This document shows positions 33,249 to 42,007 of a DNA stretch of 64,000 nucleotides, piece after piece. How positions within the stretch are numbered: position 1 is the stretch's first letter; each line of letters opens with the position of its first letter. Under the pieces are notes generated by a model. It worked only from the letters and a program-made list of their open reading frames with translations, searched no databases and was not told where the DNA came from. The translations under genes and the position numbers were made by a program. Source of the stretch: Acidipila sp. (lineage in GTDB: Bacteria > Acidobacteriota > Terriglobia > Acidiferrales > UBA7541); the NCBI GenBank assembly GCA_010365215.1, contig JAAFGT010000003.1:1-64000 (forward strand), read 5' to 3'.

Positions 33249-34913
33249 ATGCCGGGACGAAACCTACTGGGGGCCGCTTTGCCGCGGCGCGCGATTCGAC
33301 TGGCTACCGTCTGGGACGACCGGCGCGAAAACTTTCGCTCCTGCCTGTTGACTTTACTGCACGGCCCGGCGCCGCCGCAAGGCTGGCCAGTGGGTGAATT
33401 CTTCCGCGACACCTGGCTGCGCGGCCGCCCGCCTTGGAAATCGCTGTCCGCTTCGGTGTTGTGGCATCTGTTTGTGGTTCTTATTCCCGTCTGGCTATGG
33501 ACTGCTCCAGGAGGCGTCGACCCGGCGTCCCGCCATTACACAATCACGTGGTCGGGTCCCATCCGCGATCTGCTGCCCTATGCGCCATCGCGCACGCGCT
33601 CCAAACCGCGAATGCCTGGGGAGCGCGCAAATCAGCAGCCGCGCCTTGGCGCCGATGCGTTCCATCCCAGGCAGACGATCATTTCCGCTCCTCCGAAAAT
33701 CACCCATCCGCGCCAAACCTTGATCCAGCCGGATGCGCCGCTCGAGCCTCCAAAAATTCTTCCCGCACTGCCCAACGTTGCGCAGTGGATACCCACGCCC
33801 TCGCGGCCGTCGCTGCACGTAAACACTTCCGCGCGCATTCGCACGCCAACGCGCGCTTCCGCTGCGGCCGTCTCCGCGCCAGAAATTAAAAAAGACGACG
33901 CCAACCTCGCGGCCGTCACGCTGGCGAATGCCGAGGCCAGCTTGGTGCGGCCAAAACTTGAAGTCACGCGCACCGCCCAACCGCAGTTCCGCGAACCACA
34001 GCCCAATCAGCAATCAGCGGTGGCGCCGGAAGCTGCGGCTTCCAGCCCCGTGGCTGAGCCAGGAACCCAACGAATCCTCGCGCTCTCCGCTTTTCCCGCC
34101 CCCGCTCCGCCGAAGCTGGAAGTGCCGCCAGGAAATCTGGCCGCTCGCTTCGCGATTTCTCCGGACGGTAACCAGCCTGGCACTCCAGGCGGCGTACCCG
34201 AGGGAGCCAATGCAGGCGGCGGCACTGCGGACGGCGCGGGGGCAGGAAATGGAACCGGCACTCTAGGTGGAACTGGCGGAAAGGGCGGGGCCATCCCTGA
34301 TATCAGCATCACCGGCGGCGCGCCGGAAAAATCCGCAACCGTTTCCGGGACCGGAAGCGGCATCACCACTTCGCCCAGCAACAAACTGCAGTTGACTCCA
34401 TTTAAAGCGGAGACGAACATTCCCGCGGCGGATTCAACGCGCACACGGCCAGAGTCGCTGCTCGATCGCGCCAAGGCCGGCTTGCCGCCCGAAGATATTC
34501 TCGACCCTGGGCGCATCTACACGCTGCACGTCAACATGCCCAACCTCGCCAGCGTTACAGGAAGCTGGGTATTGAAGTTCAGTGAACTTCAGGACGAAGA
34601 GCGCAAAGCGACGAATCAGGCAGCCGCGCTGGATTTAGCAGGGCCCGTGCCGCTGCGCAAGGTGGATCCCAAGTATCCACCTTCGTTGGTGAGCGCAAGA
34701 ATTCAGGGAGAAGTAGTTCTCTATGCCATCATCCGGCGCGACGGTTCGGTGGACAGCATTCAGCTTCTTCAGGGACTCAATCCACAACTCGATCAAAATG
34801 CCATGGAAGCGCTGGCGCGGTGGAAGTTTCGGGCCGCGGAGCGAAAAGGCAAACCAGTGGAGCTCGAAACCATTGTGCGCATCCCTTTCCACACCGTGTC
34901 GTCGGCTTACTGA
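33249..34913 (+). CDS. TonB-family protein with C-terminal TonB domain
   Basis: 554 residues. A cytoplasmic N-terminus of about 63 residues (longer than classical TonB) leads to one membrane segment (about 66-86, SLSASVLWHLFVVLIPVWLW). A long Pro/Ala-rich and then Gly-rich spacer (about 87-390) crosses the periplasm. The C-terminal domain (about 460-551) has the TonB pattern LRKVDPKYPPSLVSARIQGE, VVLYAIIRRDGSVDSIQLLQG and MEALARWKFRAAERKGKPVE. It transmits energy or force to outer-membrane partners, or acts as a TonB-like adaptor. exbB/exbD are not in the window. It converges with zwf 30 nt downstream. Confidence 0.88.
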   Translation: MPGRNLLGAALPRRAIRLATVWDDRRENFRSCLLTLLHGPAPPQGWPVGEFFRDTWLRGRPPWKSLSASVLWHLFVVLIPVWLWTAPGGVDPASRHYTITWSGPIRDLLPYAPSRTRSKPRMPGERANQQPRLGADAFHPRQTIISAPPKITHPRQTLIQPDAPLEPPKILPALPNVAQWIPTPSRPSLHVNTSARIRTPTRASAAAVSAPEIKKDDANLAAVTLANAEASLVRPKLEVTRTAQPQFREPQPNQQSAVAPEAAASSPVAEPGTQRILALSAFPAPAPPKLEVPPGNLAARFAISPDGNQPGTPGGVPEGANAGGGTADGAGAGNGTGTLGGTGGKGGAIPDISITGGAPEKSATVSGTGSGITTSPSNKLQLTPFKAETNIPAADSTRTRPESLLDRAKAGLPPEDILDPGRIYTLHVNMPNLASVTGSWVLKFSELQDEERKATNQAAALDLAGPVPLRKVDPKYPPSLVSARIQGEVVLYAIIRRDGSVDSIQLLQGLNPQLDQNAMEALARWKFRAAERKGKPVELETIVRIPFHTVSSAY

Positions 34914-34943
34914 GGTTCGCCACTTCCCTCGCGCACATAATTC

Positions 34944-36350
34944 TTAAGATGCTGCTCGCGGATTGTCCCAACCACCGATGTCTTGCGCCAGGCGTTCCGC
35001 TTCCGGCGGCCCCCAACTCCCCGGCGAGTAAATGTGCAGCGGCGTCGCCTGGCCAACCACAGGATCGACCATCTTCCATGCTTCTTCCACGGCGTCCTCG
35101 CGGACAAAAAGCATGGCGTCACCGCGCATCGCATCGGTCAGCAGCCGCTCGTAGGCGGCCATGCCCTCCGTGCGATCTCTGCGCACCGCGGAGAGTTCCA
35201 CGGGCATGGAAACCAATTCCGGGCCGGGAAGTTTCACCTGCGCTCCCAGGCTGAGCGCCAGCTCCGGACCGAGACGAAACCGGAAATAATTGCCTTCGGG
35301 AATTAGCTTCCCCACCGGTGGCTTTTTTAATCGGACCAGCACTTCCGTGGCGTCCACCGGCAGGCACTTGCCCGCTCGAATGAGGAACGGCACGCCCTGC
35401 CACCGCCAGGAATCAATCTGCAGTCGCACCGCCGCGAATGTTTCCACCGTGGAATCGGCGGCCACGCCGGGCTCGTCGTGATAGCCCAGGAATTGCCCGC
35501 GCACCGTATTCGCCGCCTCGATTGGCGGAATCATCTCAAAAACCTTGGCCTGCTCGTCGTGCAAGGCTTCGGCATGCAAACCCGTGGGCGGCTCCATCGC
35601 TAGCAGTGCCACCACCTGCAGCAGATGATTCTGCACCACGTCGCGGATGGCCCCGGTTTCCTCATACACATGGCCGCGTCCCTTGATCCCGAAGGTCTCG
35701 GCCATGGTGATCTGCACACTTTCCACGTAGTTGCGGTTCCAGATGGGTTCCAGGAAAGTATTATAAAAACGGAAAAAATACAGATTTTCCACGGCTTCTT
35801 TGCCCAGAAAATGATCGATGCGGAAGATCGCGGATTCCGGAAAAACCGTGTGCAGAGTTTCGTTCAGCTTCCGCGCCGAATCGAGATCTCGGCCGAAAGG
35901 CTTTTCGACGATCACCCGCGCATTCCGCGCGCAGCGCGACTTGCCCAGAGATTCCACCACCGCGCCGAAAAGGCTCGGTGGAATGGCCAGGTAGTGCGTG
36001 GGCAGTTGCGCGTCCCCGAGCGCCTGGCGCAAACTCTCAAATGTCGCGGGATCTTCGTAGGCGCCATCAATGTACTGCAGCTGCGCAATCAGTTTGGAAA
36101 ACGCCTCCTCGTTTAAGCCGCCGTGCTGCGTGAGGCTCTCGCGAGCGCGCGCGCGAAGCTGCTCCAGCGTCCAGCCCGATTTGGCCACACCGATCACCGG
36201 AACATTCAGGTTTCCGCGAAGGATCATCTGTTGCAGGGCAGGAAAAATCTGCTGGTAGGCCAGGTCGCCGCTGGCCCCGAACAAAACTAATGCATCCGAT
36301 CGGGCCGCTCCAGGCGCTGGATTTTTTGTAACCGGGGCTGGTTCGCTCAC
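34944..36350 (-). CDS. zwf: Glucose-6-phosphate 1-dehydrogenase
   Basis: 468 residues. The Rossmann opening contains [19 protein letters not shown] (GASGDL is the NADP fingerprint); the substrate signature is RIDHFLGKE, with [14 protein letters not shown] and EKPFG (VEKPFGRD) just before it. The C-terminal beta-sheet domain includes [17 protein letters not shown]. It oxidises glucose-6-phosphate to 6-phosphogluconolactone in the oxidative pentose phosphate route. Its start overlaps the stop of the upstream kinase-like gene by 4 nt, so substrate (G6P) production and consumption are encoded in one unit. The reported order fits glucose kinase then G6PDH. Confidence 0.97.
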   Translation of the reverse strand: MSEPAPVTKNPAPGAARSDALVLFGASGDLAYQQIFPALQQMILRGNLNVPVIGVAKSGWTLEQLRARARESLTQHGGLNEEAFSKLIAQLQYIDGAYEDPATFESLRQALGDAQLPTHYLAIPPSLFGAVVESLGKSRCARNARVIVEKPFGRDLDSARKLNETLHTVFPESAIFRIDHFLGKEAVENLYFFRFYNTFLEPIWNRNYVESVQITMAETFGIKGRGHVYEETGAIRDVVQNHLLQVVALLAMEPPTGLHAEALHDEQAKVFEMIPPIEAANTVRGQFLGYHDEPGVAADSTVETFAAVRLQIDSWRWQGVPFLIRAGKCLPVDATEVLVRLKKPPVGKLIPEGNYFRFRLGPELALSLGAQVKLPGPELVSMPVELSAVRRDRTEGMAAYERLLTDAMRGDAMLFVREDAVEEAWKMVDPVVGQATPLHIYSPGSWGPPEAERLAQDIGGWDNPRAAS

Positions 36351-37048
36351 GCGCCGAACTCACGGACTGCATTTTTTCCGGCTCGCGCGTTCCACAAAGC
36401 AAAACCGCCGGCAAATGCGTTTTTGTTGCTGCCCAGGCGCGTGTGCGGCGGCAGTTTCTTCAATTTTTTCGCGTTTCCGCCACCCAGGACAACATCATCC
36501 GGCTCCAGTGCAGTCCTCAGCGTCTCCACCGCGCGGGCAACTTCGCGCCGCCATTTTTTCTTCCCCAGGCGCTGCAAGCCTCGCAGCCCGACATAGTCCT
36601 CATACGTTTTTCCCTTTTTATAATATAGGTGCGCCAGCTCCATCGGCTCGAGCACGCCGTCAACAACCATGGCGGATCCGAGTCCCGTGCCGAAACCGAG
36701 GTAAAGCATCCGGCCGCCCTGGTAAGACCCCACCGCTTGCATGGCCGCGTCATTGATTAATCTCACCGGGCAGCCGAACGCCTTTACGAAATCGAATCCG
36801 ACCCATCCACCACCCAGGTTATGAGGTTCCTGCAAAGGACGGCCATGGACCACAGGTCCCGGATATCCGATGGCCACGGCATGGTAGCTCCAATCCTGCG
36901 CCGCTTTTTTTACTTCTCGCACCATCTCTTTGGCAGTCATGTGCGGCCCGGAGACAATTTTACGCGGCTCCGTTTGACCGCTGGCCAGAAATTTAATGTG
37001 CGTACCGCCCACATCGATAACTAGAACCTTGGGGCTTTCTCTTCTCAA
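36347..37048 (-). CDS. ROK-type / polyphosphate glucokinase-like kinase
   Basis: 233 residues. The N-terminal phosphate motif [12 protein letters not shown] and the sugar-binding/central motifs [23 protein letters not shown] and [15 protein letters not shown] follow the PpgK order (compare FGTGIGSAVIHNG in mycobacterial PpgK). The adenosine end is [13 protein letters not shown]. PpgK-type enzymes phosphorylate glucose with polyphosphate and/or ATP; the donor preference cannot be read from sequence. The 4-nt overlap with zwf supports a glucose-phosphorylating role. A strong intrinsic terminator (37108-37139) isolates the pair from the upstream BON gene. Confidence 0.85.
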   Translation of the reverse strand: MRRESPKVLVIDVGGTHIKFLASGQTEPRKIVSGPHMTAKEMVREVKKAAQDWSYHAVAIGYPGPVVHGRPLQEPHNLGGGWVGFDFVKAFGCPVRLINDAAMQAVGSYQGGRMLYLGFGTGLGSAMVVDGVLEPMELAHLYYKKGKTYEDYVGLRGLQRLGKKKWRREVARAVETLRTALEPDDVVLGGGNAKKLKKLPPHTRLGSNKNAFAGGFALWNARAGKNAVREFGA

Positions 37049-37102
37049 AGCAGTTCACCTGTTTGGCCGCCAAAACTGGAAGGAACGAGGACGATACCGT
37101 AA

Positions 37103-37139
37103 GCAAAAAGGGTGGGGACCTGAATGCTTCCCCACCCTT
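37103..37139 (-). terminator. Strong intrinsic terminator after the BON lipoprotein gene
   Basis: An 11-bp perfect stem, AAGGGTGGGGA / TCCCCACCCTT (37108-37118 and 37129-37139), with a 10-nt loop. On the minus strand it runs into a T-run (five T). It lies between the BON gene end (37173) and the kinase start (37048). Confidence 0.88.
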
Positions 37140-37172
37140 CTTACCTTTTCGACCAGCTCTCCGCAAGCTCGG

Positions 37173-37724
37173 CTAATTTGACGAAGTGGCCTTCTGATCT
37201 TTAATCTGTAATTCGTTCACCACCTGCTGCACGTTGGGAACTCCCGCGGCGACTTTGGCCACCTGTGCTCGCCTCGCTTGAGAGTTCACGTTTCCGGTCA
37301 GCGTGACCACTCCGCTCTTCACGCTGTATTTTATCCCTTTGTTCATCTGGTTCTGGATAAGCGCGGCATCCAGATTCTTCTCAATTCCCTTATCCACATC
37401 CGAGATCACTGCCTTGGCATCACTCTCCGCGCCGGGAGGAATCACCGAGACCTCATTGGCCACCACTTGTCCGCCGGACATCGACTTGGCTATGGACTCG
37501 GCTTGCGCTTTGTCGGCGTCGGCGGGAACATGCCCGCTCAACGTGACCACGCCCTTATCGCGATCCTGACTGACCGAGACGTCCTTAAATCCCGCCTGAT
37601 CCAGCGATTTGCGGATGCTGTCGGACACTTCGGGCGACTTTGTGTCCGGCCTCGAGCAGCTAGCCAGAACGGCAGCCAGCACCATGGAGCACACAATTCC
37701 GGAAATCTTAACGGCTGCTTTCAT
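37173..37724 (-). CDS. Lipoprotein with two BON domains
   Basis: 183 residues from ATG 37724, preceded by a strong AAGGAGG. The signal has a lipobox (VLASC, Cys23: MKAAVKISGIVCSMVLAAVL then ASC). Two BON modules follow: about 33-100 (SIRKSLDQAGFKDVSVSQDRDKG, TLSGHVPADADKAQAESIAK) and about 112-178 (AALIQNQMNKGIKYSVKSGVVTL, GNVNSQARRAQVAKVAAGV). BON domains bind membranes or phospholipid and occur in OsmY-type stress proteins. The metallothionein gene lies 46 nt upstream on the same strand, with a hairpin between them. The strong terminator downstream supports this as a transcript end. Confidence 0.9.
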   Translation of the reverse strand: MKAAVKISGIVCSMVLAAVLASCSRPDTKSPEVSDSIRKSLDQAGFKDVSVSQDRDKGVVTLSGHVPADADKAQAESIAKSMSGGQVVANEVSVIPPGAESDAKAVISDVDKGIEKNLDAALIQNQMNKGIKYSVKSGVVTLTGNVNSQARRAQVAKVAAGVPNVQQVVNELQIKDQKATSSN

Positions 37725-37750
37725 ATTCCTCCTTGTGCCTGCCTGATTCT

Positions 37751-37770
37751 CCTGCAACAAAAATTGCAGG
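37751..37770 (-). other. Hairpin between metallothionein and BON genes
   Basis: CCTGCAA (37751-37757) and TTGCAGG (37764-37770) pair exactly around a 6-nt loop, starting right after the metallothionein stop codon. There is no T-run, so it may stabilise or process the bicistronic mRNA rather than terminate it. Confidence 0.4.
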
Positions 37771-37926
37771 TTAGCGAATTTTTGATTTACAGCCAGGATG
37801 TTCGCAGCGGCAATCCAAGTCGGGAGTTTTTTCCATTGCCGCGCAAGCGGTACTGCAATATTTCTCTCCCGTCGTCGTGCACGAGCAGATGGGGTGCGCG
37901 CACTTCTTTCCTTTTTCAGCCGACAT
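37771..37926 (-). CDS. Bacterial metallothionein (SmtA/BmtA-type)
   Basis: 51 residues from ATG 37926, with AAGGAGGGG upstream. Eight Cys (9, 14, 16, 24, 28, 39, 41, 46) and two His (11, 43) follow the bacterial metallothionein order: CAHPICSC, then KYCSTAC, then DCRCEHPGC. The family (PF02069) binds Zn, Cd or Cu as a cluster in the cytoplasm. The length is slightly shorter than cyanobacterial SmtA (about 56). It sits upstream of the BON lipoprotein gene; a small hairpin separates them. An extended upstream frame in the same phase is not coding-like. No SmtB-type regulator is adjacent. Confidence 0.88.
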   Translation of the reverse strand: MSAEKGKKCAHPICSCTTTGEKYCSTACAAMEKTPDLDCRCEHPGCKSKIR

Positions 37927-38069
37927 GGTTGCCCCTCCTTGAACTCGCTTCCGGCATGTCCATGAACATTTCGTATGGTAGAAAACACGCCGCACCACTT
38001 CTGTTCTTTTCGACACACCACCGCTTTTGCGTTAGGGGTTTGCTGAGACGGGTATCCACCGCTTCGTTT

Positions 38070-39044
38070 CTAGGTCTGCGCTTTCTGGCGCGCAGCATTA
38101 CTGGCATCGAGCAGTTTCACCAGCGCCCACAGCGTGCGGTTGATGGGCGTGGGAACGCCCAAGGCGGCGCCGCTACGCACTACCACGCCGTTCAGCGAAT
38201 CGATTTCCGTGCGCCGGCCGCGTTCTACATCCTGCGACGTCGAAGACGTCGCCTCGCCGAAGCTGACAACCACTTTTTCCCCCATAGCCACAGGATCCAA
38301 CTCCGGCAACTTAATCCCGGCGGCCGCCGCGACAGCGATCACTTCGCGCGCGGCTGCGATCATTAATTCCCGGGATGGCTGCTCCCCTCCACAAAGTCCG
38401 TAAGAGGCGCGCCCCAGCGCCGACACGGCATTGCCCGCGCAGTTCCACACCAGCTTGAACCACAGATCGCCTTCGATATTCTCCGAGATTTTGCACGGGA
38501 CGCCGGCGGCCCGGAACATCCTGGCCACGCGCTCGAGCGTGCCTTCCGGCGGCGGCTGATGACCCGCGCCAATCACCAGGTCGCCACGCGCGGAATGTTT
38601 CAAATGTCCTGGCCCGGCCATGGCCGCAGCCACGTAGACCACCGCCGGTACCACCGTGGCCGCCGGTGGAAGTGCCGCGCGGATCTGTTGTTCATTTTCA
38701 ACGCCGTTCTGCAGGCTCAGTACAACGGCACCGGGACGCAGATAACTGGCGATGCCACGCGCAGCGGATTCAGTATCAATGGTCTTAACTGTGAATAGCA
38801 CGATCTCCGCGTCGTGGACCGCAGCCGCATCTGCGGAAACTGCCACCGCCACGCGCTCGTCGAAGTTGACGCTCTCGAAGCGCAGCCCATCACGCGCCAT
38901 CGCTTCGAGGCCCGGATTGCGCGAGCCGGGCCGCCCCACCAACGTAACGGGAACACCCGCGCGGGCCAGCATCCCCCCGAAATAACATCCCACCGCGCCC
39001 GCTCCGATAACCGCTACGCGCAGCGAATCTGATTCCGGTTTCAT
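38070..39044 (-). CDS. 2-dehydropantoate 2-reductase (ketopantoate reductase) family
   Basis: 324 residues from ATG 39044 (AAGGGA upstream; the longer frame is not conserved). The N-terminal Rossmann fold has RVAVIGAGAVGCYFGGMLAR with the GxGxxG motif, then VGRPGSR, and the family motif LSLQNGVENEQQI. The C-terminal helical domain contains the catalytic Lys-containing segment GDLWFKLVWNCAGNAVSAL and DVERGRRTEIDSLNG. It reduces ketopantoate to pantoate with NADPH for coenzyme A synthesis, or acts on a related 2-oxoacid, since PanE-like paralogues are common. It is followed downstream by the metallothionein gene on the same strand (143 nt). Confidence 0.9.
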   Translation of the reverse strand: MKPESDSLRVAVIGAGAVGCYFGGMLARAGVPVTLVGRPGSRNPGLEAMARDGLRFESVNFDERVAVAVSADAAAVHDAEIVLFTVKTIDTESAARGIASYLRPGAVVLSLQNGVENEQQIRAALPPAATVVPAVVYVAAAMAGPGHLKHSARGDLVIGAGHQPPPEGTLERVARMFRAAGVPCKISENIEGDLWFKLVWNCAGNAVSALGRASYGLCGGEQPSRELMIAAAREVIAVAAAAGIKLPELDPVAMGEKVVVSFGEATSSTSQDVERGRRTEIDSLNGVVVRSGAALGVPTPINRTLWALVKLLDASNAARQKAQT

Positions 39045-39085
39045 AATTCCCTTTCCTGCGGCTTTTTGCGCCCGGTCAGCGGATC

Positions 39086-39772
39086 TCAAAAATGTTCGCG
39101 CAACTGTGTGAATCTGGGGAGCACCAGCAGCGCCCCGGGACCGCTGGAAAGTTCCGCATGCTCGAAGTGCCAGGTACGCGCGTGCGGAATGAAGACGGCG
39201 TTGAGTCCGGCGGCCAGCGCAGGATTGATATCGCTGCGTGGGCTGTTGCCGATCATCCACCCGTGCGACTTCACCACGCGATGCTGCCGGACCAGCCGGA
39301 GATAAGTGATCACATCTTTCTCTTGCACAATCTCTATGGCTTCGAAGCGCGGCTGCAGGCCGGACCGCGCAACCTTGGCAGCTTGCTCGGCGGGCTGGCC
39401 CTTGGTGCACAAAATTAACCGGTGGCGCCCGGCCAGATAGGCCAGCGTCTCGGGCACGCCTTCCAGGATTCGCGGCGGGGTGTGCTCCAGCACGTCGGCG
39501 CACATGCTGATCTCCAGCAAGACCTCTTTTCGCGCCATGTTGCCGGCTAGCTTGAGGTAGGTCTCTTCCAACGAGCGGCGAAAACAGTGAACTCCGTAAC
39601 CGTGCTGGCGGATATTACGCTTCTCCGTCTCGTTGAGGATGCGCCGGATGTATTCGGAAGTGAAGCCCACCGGCTCCAGCATTTCCACGTAGGTGTCGAT
39701 GGTCTGCTCGAAGAATACGTTATTTTCCCAGAGCGTATCGTCGGCGTCGATCAGGAGAGTTTCGCGGCGCAT
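39086..39772 (-). CDS. HAD-superfamily hydrolase
   Basis: 228 residues. Motif I LLIDADDTLWENN carries the nucleophile Asp and the second Asp of DxDxT; motif II is in LILCTKGQPAEQ; motif III Lys appears in the segment EIVQEKDVITYL; motif IV acidic residues are in WMIGNSPRSDINPALAAG. A helical cap is inserted after motif I (about 20-100). These enzymes hydrolyse small phosphate esters, but the substrate is not readable. It is followed 41 nt later by the PanE-like gene on the same strand. Confidence 0.88.
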   Translation of the reverse strand: MRRETLLIDADDTLWENNVFFEQTIDTYVEMLEPVGFTSEYIRRILNETEKRNIRQHGYGVHCFRRSLEETYLKLAGNMARKEVLLEISMCADVLEHTPPRILEGVPETLAYLAGRHRLILCTKGQPAEQAAKVARSGLQPRFEAIEIVQEKDVITYLRLVRQHRVVKSHGWMIGNSPRSDINPALAAGLNAVFIPHARTWHFEHAELSSGPGALLVLPRFTQLREHF

Positions 39773-39842
39773 AGTAGTGTAAGTGAGCGGACCACACTGC
39801 GCAGGTCTGGCGCAGCCGGAAACCGCTTGTCAGCCTGCTCCG

Positions 39843-40070
39843 CTAGGATTTCTTGGGACGCGAGGCGGCGAGCTTTTCAAGAATTTCGCGCCCGGCCTTC
39901 TGCGCCTCGCCGAAGCGCGCCAGGTAGTCCTGAAACTCCCGGTTCACTTCCAGCGCGGAGGGAGGGTCAAGCTCGGTACGCAGAATCATGTCGCGCAGCC
40001 GCACCGGATGAGGTAGCAGCGCGTCCTCGTTCAGCTCCTCAAGAGCCGCCCGGATATCGTATTTGCCCAT
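39843..40070 (-). CDS. Small acidic/charged protein of unknown function
   Basis: 75 residues from ATG 40070. The sequence is charged and helical: MGKYDIRAALEELNEDALLP, then HPVRLRDMILRTELDP, EVNREFQDYLARFGEAQKAG and a basic tail. No domain is recognised. It lies 52 nt downstream of the single-PilZ gene and 70 nt before the HAD gene, all on the minus strand. Codon use is ordinary. A coding role is supported by the lack of stop codons and the amphipathic repeat pattern, but the evidence is limited. Confidence 0.55.
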   Translation of the reverse strand: MGKYDIRAALEELNEDALLPHPVRLRDMILRTELDPPSALEVNREFQDYLARFGEAQKAGREILEKLAASRPKKS

Positions 40071-40122
40071 AAAGCCTCTGGATGATTGTAACGGAGAATG
40101 CCTTCCGCCGCAGCACAACAGC

Positions 40123-40470
40123 TCAGGCGGCCGTGGGAAGAAATTCATAGCGGTCGATGCGCGCGGCAATTCCTTTGTGATCGCTGGCCTGGTCCACGCG
40201 GACTACGGTGCCGTAACATTGGATGTGCACGTCCCCCGCCATGGTCACTTCCTTGGGAAGCGTGAGCACGAACTCCACCGGCATCCCCGGCTCGAAATTT
40301 GTTTCCATCACGAAATACAGGCCGCGGAAGCTGACATCGCGGGTGCGCGCTTGCTGTTCCATCCGGTCGGCGCCTTTCGCGAATCGAATCATCAAGGGCA
40401 GGGTCATGTTGAACCTGCGGGAGGCGCGACGTTCCGAATCCTTCAAGCTGGGATGGATCGAGTCTGCCAT
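40123..40470 (-). CDS. PilZ-domain protein
   Basis: 115 residues from ATG 40470; a longer start (ATG 40503 or TTG 40512) is possible and none has a clear ribosome-binding site. The PilZ c-di-GMP motifs are both visible: RRASRRFN (RxxxR) near 14-21 and DVSFRG (DxSxxG) near 45-50, followed by the strand GMPVEFVLTLPKEVTMAGDV. It is a single-domain PilZ protein expected to bind c-di-GMP and act by binding a partner. A tandem PilZ gene faces the opposite way 183 nt away, so both are probably controlled from the intervening region. Confidence 0.87.
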   Translation of the reverse strand: MADSIHPSLKDSERRASRRFNMTLPLMIRFAKGADRMEQQARTRDVSFRGLYFVMETNFEPGMPVEFVLTLPKEVTMAGDVHIQCYGTVVRVDQASDHKGIAARIDRYEFLPTAA

Positions 40471-40653
40471 AGGAGATTTCGTGAACCTAACATCGAACCT
40501 CATGCAGCGCAACCGGGAAACGGCGGCAATCTGGTTGAGTTATCCACTACTGAAGGGTTGGGTCTCCCCGAACAGCCAGCAGCAAAGCGCAGTTAGTTCG
40601 CGCCGCTTCTTGACAGGCGGGGGCGCTACAGATAACTTTCAAACCAGCTATCT

Positions 40654-41301
40654 ATGACCAACGGAGCAGATAACCGTACACGAACCCGCGTCCGTTTTGA
40701 CATGGCCGTACGAGTGCGCCAGATCGGCCCGCCGAGGCACTCCATCGAAATCGCGCGGACCCTGGATGTGTCGCGCAACGGTGTGATGTTCAGGTCGCGC
40801 CAAACCTATGAAATGCACAGCACCGTCTGGCTCATTCTGCCCTTTAATCCTAAGCTGCCCATCCAGGAGCCCGAATTCCCCGGCACCATTGTCCGCATCG
40901 AGAAACAGGAAGATGGGAGCGCGGAAATAGGAATTCGTTTTCACAATGCGCGCTCCGACCGGATTTCCGGGAATTACGAAACCAAAGCCGCGCCGCAGGA
41001 AATCGCCGAGCGTCGCGTTAAGGATCGCGCCAAGCTTTCGCTGGCCATTCGCGTGCGCGATACCGCAGGCGTCGAAATCAGCAGCACGGTAGACGTGTCC
41101 CGCACCGGTGTCCTGTTTCGCTCGGAAAAGGAATACCTCATCGGCCAGTTGCTCTGGGTGACCGTGCCTTACGCCCCCGAAACGCCGCCGGAAGAAGTGG
41201 AAGCGCGAGTGGTCCGCATTCTGGAGCGGCTGACCATGCGTTGTATTGCCGTGCAGTACACCCGCATTACGGGTATGAAGCCAATCCCCCACTCGGCGTG
41301 A
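40654..41301 (+). CDS. Tandem PilZ-domain protein
   Basis: 215 residues with two PilZ domains. Domain 1 (about 7-105): RTRVR at the start (RxxxR) and DVSRNG (DxSxxG). Domain 2 (about 115-210): RRVKDR and DVSRTG. Both nucleotide-binding motif pairs look intact, so it may bind two or four c-di-GMP molecules. No catalytic or membrane domain is attached. It is followed 31 nt later by an alpha/beta-hydrolase gene on the same strand. The downstream partner of the signal is unknown. Confidence 0.87.
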   Translation: MTNGADNRTRTRVRFDMAVRVRQIGPPRHSIEIARTLDVSRNGVMFRSRQTYEMHSTVWLILPFNPKLPIQEPEFPGTIVRIEKQEDGSAEIGIRFHNARSDRISGNYETKAAPQEIAERRVKDRAKLSLAIRVRDTAGVEISSTVDVSRTGVLFRSEKEYLIGQLLWVTVPYAPETPPEEVEARVVRILERLTMRCIAVQYTRITGMKPIPHSA

Positions 41302-41332
41302 GGCGCGCTCCCCGCAAGCGCGCCGCAATTCC

Positions 41333-42007
41333 ATGACCGAGGAAAAAATTTTCCATCGCCCATTGCTCCTTCCCGGACCCGCCGGACGCTTGGAAGCAAT
41401 GCTATGGACATCGCCCGGCGCGCGGCCGCGGTTAACCTCACTCGTCTGCCATCCCCACCCGCTGTTCGGCGGCACCATGCACAATAAAGTTGTATTTCGC
41501 GTGGCGCGCACACTGCACCAACTCGGCTTGCCCGTGCTGCGCTTTAACTTTCGGGGCGCGGGGACCAGCGAAGGCCATCACGATGCCGGCGAGGGTGAGA
41601 GGGATGACGTACGGGCAGCGCTGGACTTTATGCGGCAGGAATTTCCTGAAGCATCGGTGCTTCTCGCCGGCTTCAGCTTTGGGGCCTGGGTGGGTATGCG
41701 CGTAGGCTGCGAAGATGCGCGCGTCTCTGCTCTGATCGGCCTGGGTTTGCCGGTCAAAAATTTGGACCTCTCCTATCTGGCCGCTTGCACACAACCCAAG
41801 TTGATCGTGCAGGGCACGCAGGATCAGTACGGTGACATCGCGCGCGTGAAAGAGCTTGTCGAGAGCATGCCCGAGCCGAAACAACTGGTCTCCGTGGAGG
41901 GCGCGGACCATTTTTTCACTGGAAAGCTGGATGAGGTGGCGCGCGCCGTCCAGGCATGGACCAAACTTCAATTTCCCAGCCTCGCCGTAACTCCGCCTCA
42001 GCTCTAG
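41333..42007 (+). CDS. Alpha/beta-fold hydrolase
   Basis: 224 residues. The nucleophile elbow is GFSFGAW (Ser about 119), with the oxyanion-side HPHPLFGGTMHNKVV and FNFRGAGTSEG upstream. The acid is in QGTQDQYGD and the catalytic His in VEGADHFFTG. This matches the CHP family of small dienelactone-hydrolase-like or YpfH/Pcryo-type esterases annotated as alpha/beta hydrolases in Acidobacteriota. The substrate is unknown. It converges with the aldo/keto reductase gene (4-nt overlap of the two 3' ends). Confidence 0.87.
   Translation: MTEEKIFHRPLLLPGPAGRLEAMLWTSPGARPRLTSLVCHPHPLFGGTMHNKVVFRVARTLHQLGLPVLRFNFRGAGTSEGHHDAGEGERDDVRAALDFMRQEFPEASVLLAGFSFGAWVGMRVGCEDARVSALIGLGLPVKNLDLSYLAACTQPKLIVQGTQDQYGDIARVKELVESMPEPKQLVSVEGADHFFTGKLDEVARAVQAWTKLQFPSLAVTPPQL

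Noticed and set aside
39045-39503. N-terminal extension of the PanE-like frame
   Set aside because: The extension lies opposite and inside the HAD gene and has no conserved residues; the Rossmann start fits ATG 39044.
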